From contig NC_068562.1 of the NCBI RefSeq assembly GCF_022201045.2, positions 6,864,001 through 6,928,000 on the forward strand: a stretch of 64,000 nucleotides of DNA, written 5' to 3'. This stretch comes from Citrus sinensis. Taxonomy: Eukaryota; Streptophyta; Magnoliopsida; Sapindales; Rutaceae. Both the position numbers and the translations under genes were made by a program. This document shows positions 1 through 11,746 of this stretch, one piece after another. Position 1 is the first letter of the stretch. Each line of letters opens with the position of its first letter. Below the pieces are notes generated by a model. The model made no database searches, was not told where the DNA came from, and saw only the letters and a program-made list of their open reading frames with translations.

Positions 1-86
1 TCAGTAATTGGTCTCGTTGTTGTGGGTGTCCCTAGTCATGTTGATGATGAAAGTTGTTTCCTCTAATAATATCCTATTTGTTGTAG

Positions 87-3000
87 AGTGGGATTTGGGG
101 GGTTTCCCTGCTTGGTTACTTGCCAAAAAGCCGGCTCTCAAGCTAAGGTCATCTGATCGTGCTTACCTTCAGTTGGTACATTCCCCCATACTTTTCCTGT
201 TAGTAATAAATATCTTAACATGTACGTTGAATCAGACAAGTGCAGATTGTGAACCTCTTTTTCCAAGGATGCTCCTACCTGCAATTGATCATTTTCAATC
301 TTCTTTTATTTTCTTTTGGCTGTTAGGGATCAGAAACTGTGACCTGCTGTGCCTCTCACCCTTATTATTTATCTCTCTGTTGGTTATGTTGCTTTTCATC
401 TATTTCAACAGAATTCCTAGCTCCACATGGTCATACTAACCTCGTAAAAGTTGTGGCATATTCAATTATGCATTGTTATCTTGATTAGATTTCCTCCCTT
501 GTTTTATCCAACCTTGAGCTCTAATTTTGCACTTGTTTTTCTGTTTTCAAGTTGAATTGTTTGGGTTGAATGATTTTCTGCTCGAACAATTAAAAAATAA
601 ATGAAATCTTGATGCATGTTCTGTTCGCTAGCTGTCATATAATGTTAAGGATTTATTAGGCCATCTGCAGTGTCCTAGAATATTTGTTCATACCAATGAT
701 CTCTTTAGGTGCATTTCTCAGGCAAATCAGTGTTGGTTGTATTACAGTGCTGTCTATGCTGACTTGTGGTTTTGAAGCAAATACAGTCAGTTCTCTTATT
801 GGTTGTCACTCTTTCCAATGATTTGCTCAATTTCTATTGAATTTCATTTTTTAGTCAAGCATGTCCGACGCTTTTTGTCTTTAACTTCTGTTGATTCACC
901 ATGACATACCTCACTGTGCTTGTTTCAAAACTCCAAATTTGCAGGTTGAAAGATGGTGGGGAGTCCTACTTCCGAAAATAGCTCCTCTGCTTTATGACAT
1001 TGGAGGCCCAATTGTAATGGTTCAGGTATGTGGGCAGGGTATTTTACTTATTGCTTAGCTGTCTGATCACTTGAACTGTAATAGATAGAAGGAGAAAACA
1101 GTTAGCGGGGAAAAAAAAAATCCAATTTCCAATATGCTGTAATCAAACCACAGCAGTTTAGGAAAAAAGGCCCATCCTTCTTAATGGTTAAAGAAAACTG
1201 TCGTTAAGTTTTGTGTCAGGGAAAAATATAATTTCTCTAGATTTCTGTCCGCTTATCATTTCTTTTCCTATAAAAATAGTAATGTGCTTCCTCCATTCCT
1301 TTTGCCTTTCTACTTTTCATCAAATCTACGCTCTACCAAACAAAGTGTTAAAATGATAGGACAACTTCAAATTCTCTAGTTTCAGGTACCGATGATAATT
1401 GATATTATTTTCACAGATTGAAAATGAATTTGGTTCGTATGGAGATGACAAAGAGTATCTTCATCACCTTGTAACATTGGCGAGAGCACACCTTGGGAAA
1501 GATATAATTTTGTAAGAACTTTTTGTGTTCCTCATTCCATTTTTTTCCTGGTAATAGTGTTGGTATTATTTACTTGAACTTGATTGATTTAGTTGAGCAG
1601 TATGAACTTATGAGAGTAACTGAATAATTTTCGGCTTTATGGTGCCTCTCGTAGACATTTCTTTTTGTAATTTTGTATTATAAAGGTGTTCAAATTGCGT
1701 TAGTCAAATGGAATTTTGGCACATAATTCTAGTTTAATTATCTACCCTTTGACTTGATTTTATTGGTTTCCAGGTATACTACAGATGGAGGTACAAGGGA
1801 AACTCTTATGAAAGGAACCAACCGTGGAGACGCTGTCTTTGCAGGTAAGTTGAGCCTAATATATTGTAAGTTCTTAGTTGTTAGCTTGAGGGATATGGGC
1901 ACTCAGACACAGGAAGTGAAAAATCAATCCTTATAGAATGTCTTTTCTAGATCTTTTTTCTATTATTTTTTTCTTCTTCTCTGCACAGGAGTACTGTAAA
2001 TTGTATTGTTCAATAACATGTCTTGATTATAACCTAATCTGCAATTGTGATTTATAGCTGTTGACTTCTCAACGGGTGATGAGCCATGGCCTATATTTAA
2101 GTTACAAAAGCAGTTCAATGCACCAGGAAAGTCACCACCGCTTTCTTCGTAAGAGTCATGCAATTGTAGTGTTCTGGTCAATATATTGTTTCTCATAATG
2201 CTTGGAATTCCAGGGAATTTTATACAGGCTGGCTTACACACTGGGGAGAGAAGATTGCGAAGACGGATGCTGATTTTACCGCATCTTATCTAGAGAAGAT
2301 TTTGTCACAAAATGGTTCTGCTGTGCTTTATGTATGTACTATAATAATAATAATTATTATTATTTTTCTGGTATCAAGAAACTGTTTGTATGGTGATGTT
2401 CTCCATCGGCCTTTTCTAATTTCAGATGGCACATGGTGGGACAAACTTTGGATTTTACAACGGAGCAAATACTGGTAACACTGAGTCTGATTACCAGCCA
2501 GATCTCACTTCCTATGATTATGTAAGGACAATATTGATTTGCTTGTCAAGTGAATTAGCTTGGTTATTTGCACCATTTGATAATCCTCATTATCTCAGGA
2601 TGCACCAATTAAGGAATCCGGTGATGTTGATAACCCAAAGTTCAAAGGTATAAGTTTTGAGTGCTCATTCATTTTTATTTTAATCTCATAGTTAGTTTCC
2701 ATGCAGTTCTAAAGGTGTCAATACTGTAACTGATATGAAAGTAAATTTGTTTGTGGTATTGGGCTGTGAAAACATGGGAGTAATTCTTCCCTGAAAGATT
2801 CTGTTAATAAAGAATGTTCTTCTTTCAGCAATCAGGAGGGTGGTAGAGAAATTTAGTCCAGCATCTCTTCCTTCTGTTCTTCCTGATAATGAGAAGGCAG
2901 GATTTGGACCTATTCAGTTACAGAAAACAGCATTGTTATTTGACTTACTCAACATGCTAGATCCTGCAGATGTAGTTGAATCTGAAAACCCACTTTCAAT

Positions 3001-4718
3001 GGAGTCTGTGGGTCAGGTGTGTAAGCATCTATAGCCTTGCTTGCATGTTTCATTTTTTCAGCATTTGATAACAATCCAAGATTGCTGAATACTATGACTG
3101 TTGCATTTGGAATTTTTTTTTTCCCCCCGGGTGGTCCAGATGTTTGGATTTCTATTGTATGTTTCTGAATTTGGTGGAAAGGACTATGGAAGCAGTCTTC
3201 TTATATCAAAGGTACAAATACCCTTTTTATATTTTAGCTGACTAAGTCACTTTTTAGCTTTGTTATCATGTGCTGCTATCCCTCATTATTGGTTCCAGTA
3301 TTTATTAGTATTTACATTGCAGGTCCATGACAGAGCTCAAGTGTTTATATCATGTCCAACTGAAGATAATAGTGGAAGGCCAACATATGTTGGAACCATT
3401 GAACGATGGTCAAATCGAGCACTCAGCCTCCCTAATTTTAGATGTGGCTCCAACATCAGCTTATTTGTTTTGGTAACTGGCTGTCGTTGTCTTTCATTGA
3501 ACAGATTGCCTTTTTTTTTCCTTTCTACTTTGTTTTTATACTTTCCTGTTAATATATTTCCTCTTACAGGTTGAAAACATGGGCCGTGTAAACTATGGGC
3601 CATATATGTTTGATGAGAAGGTATGCTTACTCGTGAAGTAGGAAGTTTGACATTTCTTCTCAATATCAGTTCATAGCCAAATCTGCCGAATCACTCATGT
3701 TAATCTTCTATCCTAGGTCTTCCCATTCCGTCATCTTCAATGTCACTTGGATTCCCATAAATTTAACTTTGCTCATTGCCTTCCATATAAGCTTTTATTG
3801 TTTATGCAAGAAGACCAATTATGCTTAATTTTGTTCTTAGTGGTATCTTAAAGAGTCACTTTCTTTGGTCGCCAAAAGCATAGGTGAAGATTTGAGAATT
3901 CCCTTGGAATTGACAGCTGGTTTTTTTGTATTTAGGGCATCTTGTCTTCAGTTTACTTGGGTGGGAAAGTTCTGCGCGGTTGGAAAATGATTCCTGTTCC
4001 TTTTCACAACCTGAATGAGGTGCCAAAAATCAGTCCCATCCTTGAGGTTGCATATTCTGGACTGATTAAAGCATCTGCCCGCAAAAAATTAGAACATAAT
4101 GCTGGTGTGTCTTCAGAGTTTATAGAAGGCTGAACGATGTCTTATCATGTTTTTTCTTTTATTTTCACTTGCATGTCATGTTGCTGGAAGCCAAGAATGT
4201 TTCGAAAACGAGGATAAATGATGTATTGCATTCCTTTTGCAGGGAATATTACAAAAGAACCTGCATTCTATGTTGGGCGCTTTTCTATTGACAAAGTAAA
4301 CCAAGTTAAAGATACATACTTATCGTTCAGCGGGTGGGGTAAAGGGATTGCATTTGTTAACGAATTCAACTTGGGAAGATTTTGGCCGGTGAAGTTTTTC
4401 TTAATCTCTTATATGCAGCTTTCTCTTATAGTTTATTGTTATGGAGTTGTAATTGGCCCTTTTGCAGTCTTTTGGACCTCAATGCGACCTTTATGTCCCT
4501 GCTCCAATCCTTCATCATGGGGAAAATCTTGTGGTATGTGATATCTTTTTATGTATGTATCAGGCTCCTTGGCAACTGTTTACAATATCTACATACTTTC
4601 CTCTCTGCGACAGGTCATATTTGAGCTGGAATCTCCAAACTCGGAGCTTGTAATTCATTCAGTAAATCAACCAGACTTCACGTGTGGTTCAATTAAATCA
4701 AATGTGCTTCAGCTTTAA
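87..4718 (+). CDS. BGAL17: Beta-galactosidase, GH35 family, BGAL17-like (5' end outside window)
   Basis: Hydrolyses terminal beta-galactosyl residues of cell-wall or glycoconjugate substrates. Exons read in frame: 87-175, 945-1025, 1417-1511, 1774-1844, 2058-2148, 2214-2331, 2426-2521, 2599-2647, 2829-3016, 3140-3211, 3323-3472, 3570-3620, 3936-4104, 4243-4388, 4468-4533, 4614-4718 (TAA). The first visible exon reads WDLGGFPAWLL, the GH35 substrate-pocket block. The acid/base Glu lies in IENEFG (from 1417) and the nucleophile Glu in EFYTGW (from 2214); both are present. GGTNFGF and the C-terminal jelly-roll motif GRFWP follow. The short family member BGAL17, which lacks the C-terminal lectin domain of most plant BGALs, is the closest family I recognise. 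The N-terminal roughly 110-130 residues lie before base 1. The first acceptor could be 87 or 89. No disruption seen. Confidence 0.9.
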
Positions 4719-5460
4719 CTCCCGAATGCCTTGAGACATACTTGACAAAACTAGATAAAAGGTTGAGCTTGACGGTTTACCTCCATTCTGGCTATGTTGG
4801 ACCCTGGATGTCTTCTCTGTCCGAAGTTAGCTTATGCTATCACATTTCATTTTCAATGTAAGATGATATCTGGCTGAAGTATAATACATGGATAGAGAGG
4901 ATTGGCTGGAGGTGCGGTAAATAGAAATGCCATGAATCTTTGTCTAATGTACCTTTATGTTAGTAATCTATATTTCAAAAACTCAATTTATTTTGATCCA
5001 CAGTCATATGAATGCATAGACAAGTTTCCAGTTTATATATCATCAAATATTTAGCCATCAACAGACCTAATAGACAGGCTACTGGGCAATTAATCCAACG
5101 CTCCAAGAAAGTGCTTTCTGGAAACATTTTTAAGAATCAAATGAGAATAAAGAACAGTTACAGAGTTCTGCAGGTGCAATAAACACTGAAGACACTTTTA
5201 TGCAACTCTAATAACATAAATATCAATGGAGCTCAAATCCGTGTTCCATAGCATTAGATTGGCATAATAATATGCTTCAATGAGAATCAACAGTCATTGT
5301 TTTTATTTCAAATGGTAGTTACATTCTTTTGTGGTTGAAGGTACAAACTGATGAGTAATCTTCTCGATTGCTCCCACAGAGCTATCTAGGAACTGCTTAT
5401 GCTACAAAGAGTACTGACTACAAAACAACCAAAAACAAGAAGGGGTAAATAAAAATGGAA
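4719..5460. other. Convergent 3' ends; no further gene seen
   Basis: Holds the 3'UTR of the GH35 gene, then the 3'UTR of the opposite-strand small protein. AT-rich with no coding signal beyond chance ORFs. Poly(A)-type AATAAA-like strings occur but no site can be fixed. Confidence 0.5.
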
Positions 5461-5658
5461 TCATTTCAAAGGCTGCTTTGAATCCTCCTTCTGATCCTGT
5501 TTTGATTGTGTCATTGCAGCAGCTGCCATTGACATGGCAGCGGCAGCTGCCCCCAGCTTTGCACCACCCGCTGCCTTCATTGCTCCTGCTACCTTAGCAA
5601 ACACAGCTATCCCACCTACAAGAACAGCCCTCAAGGCTACTGTTGGTTTTACCGCCAT
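5461..5658 (-). CDS. Small alanine-rich hydrophobic protein, 65 aa, unknown function
   Basis: The ORF starts MAVKPTVALRAVLVGG and ends in a charged, Gln/Lys/Asp-rich tail (SKQDQKEDSKQP). Residues about 8-50 are hydrophobic and Ala/Gly-rich, enough for one or two membrane passes or an amphipathic helix. The N-terminus is basic and lacks acidic residues, so mitochondrial or other organelle-membrane targeting is possible but unproven. Support for a real gene: a good acceptor (TTTTTACAG) lies about 11 bases before the ATG, matching a 5'UTR intron whose donor would be at 6816/6815, and codon choice is typical. I recall similar tiny conserved plant proteins but cannot name one. Confidence 0.65.
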   Translation of the reverse strand: MAVKPTVALRAVLVGGIAVFAKVAGAMKAAGGAKLGAAAAAMSMAAAAMTQSKQDQKEDSKQPLK

Positions 5659-5673
5659 ATTATTTATATCTGT

Positions 5674-6816
5674 AAAAATTCAACATAACAAAAGTTTCAG
5701 CTAACACAAACCAGCAAACCAAATAACAACCAAAAGTCACGTAGCAATGCATCCAGAGTAAGTGCCCACAAAAGCAGCTATGCTATGTCAATGAAAAGGT
5801 GAAAATATAAGTCCTCACTCCATCCTTCAATGTATTTTTCAGGAGTTACAAAAGGGCTTCGCATAATTATAGGTCTCTCTGTTTCAATTTTCTAGGAATG
5901 ATTACGGTTACTTTTCTTTTTTTGGCTCTTTAATATCACTCAAGTGCAAAGAATCTGATTATCTCATAAAGATGATCAACTGCTTCGCATAAAGATGCCT
6001 CAAACTTAATGAAAAATAGCTAGGAGCCATATATAAAATTAGACTCAAGCAAACATCTCTAGAAGACCATTGAATTCACTTTCCTCCTAATTCAGGTCTT
6101 GTAAACAAAAATTGTCCTAGTGACCCCTAAATACCAAACAAGCTTTTTATCATTTTAATCAGTAAACATCAATATCAATAAGAACAATAACATATAATAC
6201 CCTTTAAACTTGTTTTTCTAAATACTGCACGACAACTCCAATACTGCTTTTAAAAGCAAAACTTTCAAAAAATTGTGCCCAAAAAGCAAATGTAGAGCAT
6301 AAAATACTAATCAAACACAAAGATTTCCCAGGTTTTTCAGCCTCATTTCTGCCATTTAACATTAGCAAAAGAAATCTTATAATCGCAACTGCTAATACAC
6401 TATCCACCTTATGTACCGTGCTCCCTCATATCCAAAAGAAAACATATCTTTTGGCATTCACAATTACAATAAATATACATACATAAGCTGCAATATAAAA
6501 GTTGTGATCATACTCTTGCTATCACAAGATCTTAATCAAAACTTGAAATTCAGTCCAAACCAAAAAATGGGTTCTACCAAATTTCTTCAAATCTATTCAC
6601 TCATGCAATCATACTCATGTTTTCATCAAAAGAGCAAACTTTCTAACTTGTTTCTCTCAGTTTTCTTCTCCATGAACTCAAATGAATTACTTCCAATCAT
6701 AAATAACCAGACCAAGAAAAACCCACCAAAATTTATCAAAAAATAACTCATAAAGACACACCAAACAGAAAATAAAGAACAGTGCCAGGGAGAGAAAGAA
6801 TGAGAAGAAAACGAAC
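5674..6816 (-). other. Probable 5'UTR intron of the small alanine-rich protein gene
   Basis: On the minus strand a donor GGATTAG|GTTCGT at 6816 and an acceptor TTTACAG near 5670 bracket about 1.1 kb of AT-rich DNA. The non-coding first exon would run from 6817 to about 6890. The 6204-6746 ORFs inside it look like chance. Inferred from splice motifs only. Confidence 0.45.
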
Positions 6817-6977
6817 CTAATCCGAAGAGAAAGTTAATAATTTTTTTCTGAAACTGTAATCTGCAGGGTCGAAAGTAGAGAAATTTAATAGTGGATTACC
6901 GATTAAGCTTCTTCCGCGGAACTAAAAATAAGGTATGTTACAAAGGACAAATGTGAAAGAAATGTAGTCTGTGTCAA

Positions 6978-6996
6978 ATAAAACGACGACGTTTTA
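6978..6996. promoter_or_regulatory. Palindrome-like AAAACGACGACGTTTT motif upstream of the small-protein gene
   Basis: A near-palindromic AAAACGAC/ACGTTTT element lies about 100 bases upstream of the inferred first exon. Similar AAAACGAC words lie near 10200 and 34709. Such motifs are common in plant core promoters; the assignment is by position only. Confidence 0.35.
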
Positions 6997-7226
6997 GGCT
7001 CGATGCTGTGAATAGATACAACTGTTTGAGATCACTGTTGGATTGTGACGGGTGATTATCATTTAACTCCCCTGAGGTTTAATGTATTATTGCTTAATAG
7101 ACATATTTTATTTAATAGTCGCTTACCATCCATCTAATTGTAGACCTAGTGGCAGTGTAATGTAAGATATGTTATGTAGGGTAGAATAAGTAATTAAAAT
7201 TGTCTGTATTATTATTCACTTTGTGA

Positions 7227-7601
7227 TGTAGGACGCATATACAGTCGAATATATTAGGAATTCTAGATTTTGAATTAATTTAGTATTTAGTATTTTATTA
7301 GATTTTTTTTTTAATTTTATGAAGCTTATTTGAGTCGTGTTTGTAATTCTATTTTAATTAGGATTTTAAATTATTTTCCTTATTTGAGAAGGATTAGGAC
7401 TAAATCAACAATTATATATATAAGCTTGTTATCTTAGTTTATGGTAAACACCTTTAAACTTTTCATCAATAATAGTTCAAATTATTTCCTTTAGATTTAT
7501 GTTTTTCGTTAACTTAGCTTTTTCTCTCTTTGAGAGTTTCTTTCTTAAATTTCTAGAATGTACTCTAAAATGACATCTAGCATCACTTCCACACTGCATC
7601 A
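7227..7601 (+). repeat. Left LTR remnant
   Basis: Starts at a TG (7227), ends at TGCATCA two bases before the primer-binding site, and contains a TATATATA box near 7413. Aligns with 9908-10163 with scattered substitutions and small indels. The divergence implies an old insertion. Confidence 0.65.
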
Positions 7602-7603
7602 AA

Positions 7604-7614
7604 TGGTATCAGAG
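7604..7614 (+). other. Retrotransposon primer-binding site (tRNA-iMet)
   Basis: TGGTATCAGAG is the classic plant LTR-element primer-binding site, two bases after the left LTR end. Confidence 0.75.
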
Positions 7615-8124
7615 TTTTTTTCTGTGTCAAGCAGAACTTTTCTCACTATCAACCACCCTCTATACATAAATCCTTCCTCTATCATCCATCAATTAAAAAA
7701 AAAAAAAAAAGAAATCAGCAAAACCCTAGCTACCAATAGCCACCGCACGTGGCTGCTATTCTTTTTATTTTCCTTCAATCCTCTCTACTATCTGAACACC
7801 CACACGCCACTGGCTAAATCCTAGCCGTCAAACACCATTGATCTGTCATGTAACCAGCCTAACACCACACAAATAGCCATTAAACCACTACACTAACATT
7901 ATGATCTGATTCAAACGACCACTACCATCACATCACCAACCTCAAATCTTCTAGATCCACATTGCCTTGCCCAATTTTCCATTCATTGTCACTGGTAAAC
8001 ACATCTTTTATTTATTTATAATTTTACACATTACTTTCTTTTAATTAAATCATTTCCCTTTAATTTTTTTTGTTCTTATAAAAAACCACAAAAAATCCCA
8101 AAATAAAAATAAAAAAGTGATACA

Positions 8125-8640
8125 ATGAGATATAGAGACGATGATGATGATTTTTCCTATTATGATGGATTTAATAATCCTAAGGATGTTTTTGATTGGA
8201 ACTTCAAAATTGAAGATATTCCAAAAGATAAAGATGTTAATTATATGTTTTCTAAATTAATGGGACATGCATCACAATTATGGATAAACTTACAAACAAC
8301 ACGAATTTGACATAGAAGAGACACGATTCGAACTTGGCATAGCTCGAAAAGGAGGATAAAAGCCTATTTTATTTCTCTTGAATATTCGCAAATGATCCAT
8401 CATAAATTTGATAAGTGTCACTGTTCAATTCTATGAATTCAAATTATTATTGTCATATGAATTTTTCTAAAGATGATAAGGATACAATTTCAAGATTTGT
8501 GAGAGGATTATGTGCTGATATTAAAGAATGAGTTTTATTATAAATCATTGCTACTTATTGGTACTAGATGTCGTTAAAATTACTTTAAAAGTTGAATTGC
8601 AAATCAAGAGAGAGAGAAAGCAAGCATTGAAGAGATTTGA
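8125..8640 (+). pseudogene. Broken gag of the LTR element
   Basis: The 8125-8310 ORF reads like plant Ty3/Gypsy gag: a polar start, then NPKDVFDWNFKIEDI and the hallmark tail HASQLWINLQ, corresponding to the usual A-x-x-W-W-x-N-L. After a TGA at 8308 the homology continues in frame (arginine-rich HRRDTIRTWH, then KAYFISLEYSQM), ending in a stretch like the gag F-x-x-G-L block (SRFVRGLCADI) near 8490. Several stops and shifts show it is dead. Confidence 0.6.
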
Positions 8641-9907
8641 ATGAATGCATCGTGAAAACCAAAGAAGACAAAAATCAAGAGTTCAATAGATTCATTCCGC
8701 CAAAACTATAGCACGAGAGTTCGTTATTGAAGTAAGATCCTATTAAGGACTTCCCCTCGCTGAATGATTCTAATATTGAAAGACAGTTTTTTTTATGCTA
8801 ATAAAGATCATAACGCGCTAAGGGAAAAAGATATTTTGCTTAAAGATTCTAAAGTTACTAAAGATATATTAATTGTTCAAGATTCAACCATTGTAATGAG
8901 TAAAATGAAAAAGTTTATCCAATATTCTAAAGTTAAAAATGTTAGCATAGAAAATCAATCTTTAATATCTTCATCATTAGAAGAAAAGAATGTCATGAAA
9001 TCTTCTTTTGAAGAGATTTCAAATGAGGATGATGTTTCGAATGAAGAGGTACATTCTATTCTTTATTTGAGTTTTATACCTATAGCTAAAATTGTGCAAG
9101 AAGCTTAAGAAGAAAAGACACCAATTGTTCTTGAAGATGATAAAAATGATATGGTTTTACCAATTATTCGTGAAGCTAAGCAAATTTTTCTTAAAGTCCT
9201 TGAGATAGTTGATATGGTTACACCTATCTGTATTAAAGATGAAAAATGAAGAACACTTAGCTACAAAAGGAGAAATTGACAGAAAGTATAATGAGCAAAA
9301 TAAGGAGAAAGTTCTTTTGTTTGTTTCTATAAGAGCATCTCTGAGCTACATCAGCATTTAAGATTTCAAAAGATATTCCGATTAAGTTTCTTCAAATAAA
9401 AAATAATTCTCTCTCTTCAATTTTGTAGAGTTGTTTTCTCCCGCTTCAATTTATATTTTATTAGTTTTTATTGGAGAGAGAGAGAGAGAGATAAAGAGAT
9501 TACTTTAATTACCATTTATTTTTCCTTTGAAAAAATATTTATTTGATTAAAATAATATTAACTTGTTTCTATTTGAAGAGTCTTTTGAAAAATAACATAT
9601 TTTTTCACTATACTTTTTACCACATAAGTAAGCAAATAAATATTTGAAAAGTAAAATTAATAGAGCTTTTGGGGGATGCTCAAAGTTTGCATATTTTAGA
9701 AGAGTCATACTCAAAAGCAAGAAGCAATTAAAATTTGGTACTTTCGAGTTTCAAGAATAGTTGATGCAAAGTGCTACTAATTCGCATTACAAGATCAAAT
9801 ACTTCTTCACTATAAGTTTCATCCCTCATATTATCTTTTGTTTTCATCAAAACTCGAGGATGAGGTTTTTTTTTTTTTTTTTGTCTCAAAGACAAGGAGA
9901 CTAATAT

Positions 9908-10163
9908 ATGAAGCATATGGGGTAGAATATATTAGGAATTCTAAATTTGAGTCAATTTAATGTTTAGCATTTTATTAGGATTTATCTTGTTTTATTAAAC
10001 TTATTTAATTTGAATCGTATTTGTAATTTTATTCTAATTAGAATTTAAATTATTTCTCTTATTTAAAAAAGACTAGGTTAGTAACTACTATATATAAACT
10101 TGCTATCTTAATTTGTGATAACACCTTTAAACTTTTTATTAATAATATTTCAAATTATTTGAG
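9908..10163 (+). repeat. Right LTR remnant, 3' truncated
   Basis: Aligns with 7227-7495 but similarity stops at about 10163, so the last 100 or so bases of the LTR are missing. It ends about 290 bp before the MED9 start codon. Confidence 0.65.
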
Positions 10164-10171
10164 AAGAAAAT

Positions 10172-10209
10172 CAGTCGTTTGTTTAATTCTTCAATACTTA
10201 AAACGACTG
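10172..10209. promoter_or_regulatory. Inverted repeat CAGTCGTTT...AAACGACTG in MED9 upstream region
   Basis: A perfect 9-bp inverted repeat (10172-10180 and 10201-10209) lies about 250 bp before the MED9 ATG, right after the truncated LTR. It could be a paired factor site or chance. Confidence 0.3.
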
Positions 10210-10453
10210 GTAAGTTTTATTTTTAGAACGAAAATGATTTGTCGTTTTAACCAACATGAAAAGGAGGGCTAGAAGCATGCACGTGTCACCCTTGCAGTGG
10301 ACGTTCGTAACCATTCTATGCACCCCCGAGCGCCCGACAGCATCGCGTTCCTTCTTCTGTCCATTGGAGGCATTACTTGCCTCTCTTCTTCTTCACCAAT
10401 CAGAACAAACATACATAAACAGAGAGAGAGGGTCATCAGTGACAGTGGCAAGA

Positions 10454-11746
10454 ATGGATCCGTTTTCCGGGTCGGGTTCATGGAACATGATGCCATCAAT
10501 TCCAAGCCACAACAGCTCCCCTGCAGCCTCAAATCAAGACAATCTATTTCTCTCCCCACAGCATCAACAACAATTCTACCAACAACCGACTCAATTCCCA
10601 CAGCAACAGTTTCAACAACAAGGTCGTACACCTCAACAACAACAGCAGCCGCAACAGCAACAACAACAGAACCAACATCACCAGTCACTCGCTTCCAACT
10701 TCCACCTCTTACACGTGGGACTACTGATCTTTTTTTCTTTTCTTTTGAAACTTTTTCTCATCCTGGTATGTGAAAAAATTAATTTTTGCTAATTATTTGA
10801 TCTGGGTTAATGAATTTAATGTTCAGTTGATGGAGAATTTAGCGGATGCTATTGAGAATGGAACTCGGGACCAGCAGTCTGATGCTTTGGTATTTTTCCC
10901 CTTTTTTTTCCAAATTTTATTTCAGTTTGTTTTTTCCATTTTTGGTGATTTGTTTTCTCATTTTGTACCTTCTCTTGTTTTTGGAAGGTTAATGAACTAA
11001 ACAACCACTTTGAGAAGTGTCAGCAGCTGTTAAGTTCAATATCAGAATCACTCGATACGAAGGCTATGGTAATATCTATCTACCTCCGCCATTTTATTTT
11101 TCTTTTTAATAAATGAGTTGGGCAATTTCGTTTCATGATCAGTGCATCAGTTGTTATCAGAGTTGCTAATTTGGATTAATTTTGATTTATTTATGATGCA
11201 TTAAGATTTGAGGCATTATGCATAATGTTTAGCTTGAGTACTTTTGACGTGTGTAGTTGATTAAATTGCAAGAATATGCATAATTTTTTATATTGCAATG
11301 ATAGAAAGGGTTTCCAGAGACACCACCTAATGATTGGATTTGTAGGTCAAATAGACTAACCGTGTGGATAGATATGTAGAGACGGAAGTATCAAATAGGG
11401 AAGCTGTGGGGGATTGAAATTTTTCTTTTTCCTCTTTTTGCTTTTGTTATGTTCATTTGTTTGCATTGTGATGTAATTAGTACTTTTGTTCGTTAAAGTT
11501 TCTTCTTATGATTTGATAACTTTTGCATATCGGATATAGACGGTTGAGGGGCAGAGACGAAAGCTGGAAGAAAGTGAGCAACTGCTAAATCAACGGAAGT
11601 CTGTAATGCTTATGTTAAGAGTATTTTGTTTTCAATAAAAATTGCTATATTTGCATGGCACATGAATTGTTTTGTTATTGAATGCCAGGGAACTGATTGA
11701 CAAATATATGAACTCTGTGGAAGAGCTTATCGAGTATGAACCATAA
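10454..11746 (+). CDS. MED9: Mediator of RNA polymerase II transcription subunit 9
   Basis: Middle-module Mediator subunit linking transcription factors to Pol II in the nucleus. Exons 10454-10714, 10827-10889, 10988-11068, 11540-11598, 11689-11746 give 173 residues. Residues 1-87 are a low-complexity Ser/Pro/Gln region (poly-Gln about 36-74, mixed CAA/CAG codons) ending SLASNFHLLH. The conserved MED9 helices follow: a block with ENGTRDQQSDALVNEL, then HFEKCQQLL and EGQRRKLEESEQLL, ending VEELIEYEP. This matches the Arabidopsis MED9 layout closely. The ATG at 10454 was chosen because MDPFSGSG begins the family-typical N-terminus; the longer in-frame ORF from 10256 looks like 5'UTR. A 3'UTR intron (about 11771-12509) is possible. 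Confidence 0.9.

Larger units (their letters stand above)
7227..10163 (+). mobile_element. Degenerate LTR retrotransposon (Gypsy-like gag, no intact pol)
   Basis: Two related blocks in direct orientation, 7227-7601 and about 9908-10163, flank about 2.3 kb. Both contain GAATATATTAGGAATTCTA, a TATATATAA box and ACACCTTTAAACTTTT. Just after the left block, TGGTATCAGAG at 7604-7614 matches the primer-binding site complementary to initiator tRNA-Met. A purine-rich stretch near 9885-9898 (AAAGACAAGGAGA) is a possible polypurine tract. Between them a gag-like reading (8125-8640) is broken by stops, and 8764-9108 is a charged ORF of the same relic. No protease, reverse transcriptase or integrase is recognisable, so this is an old, internally deleted copy. 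LTR ends are estimates. Confidence 0.75.

Noticed and set aside
8-439. 143-codon plus-strand ORF at the left edge
   Set aside because: Only its middle (87-175) is an exon of the GH35 gene; the rest is intron read-through.
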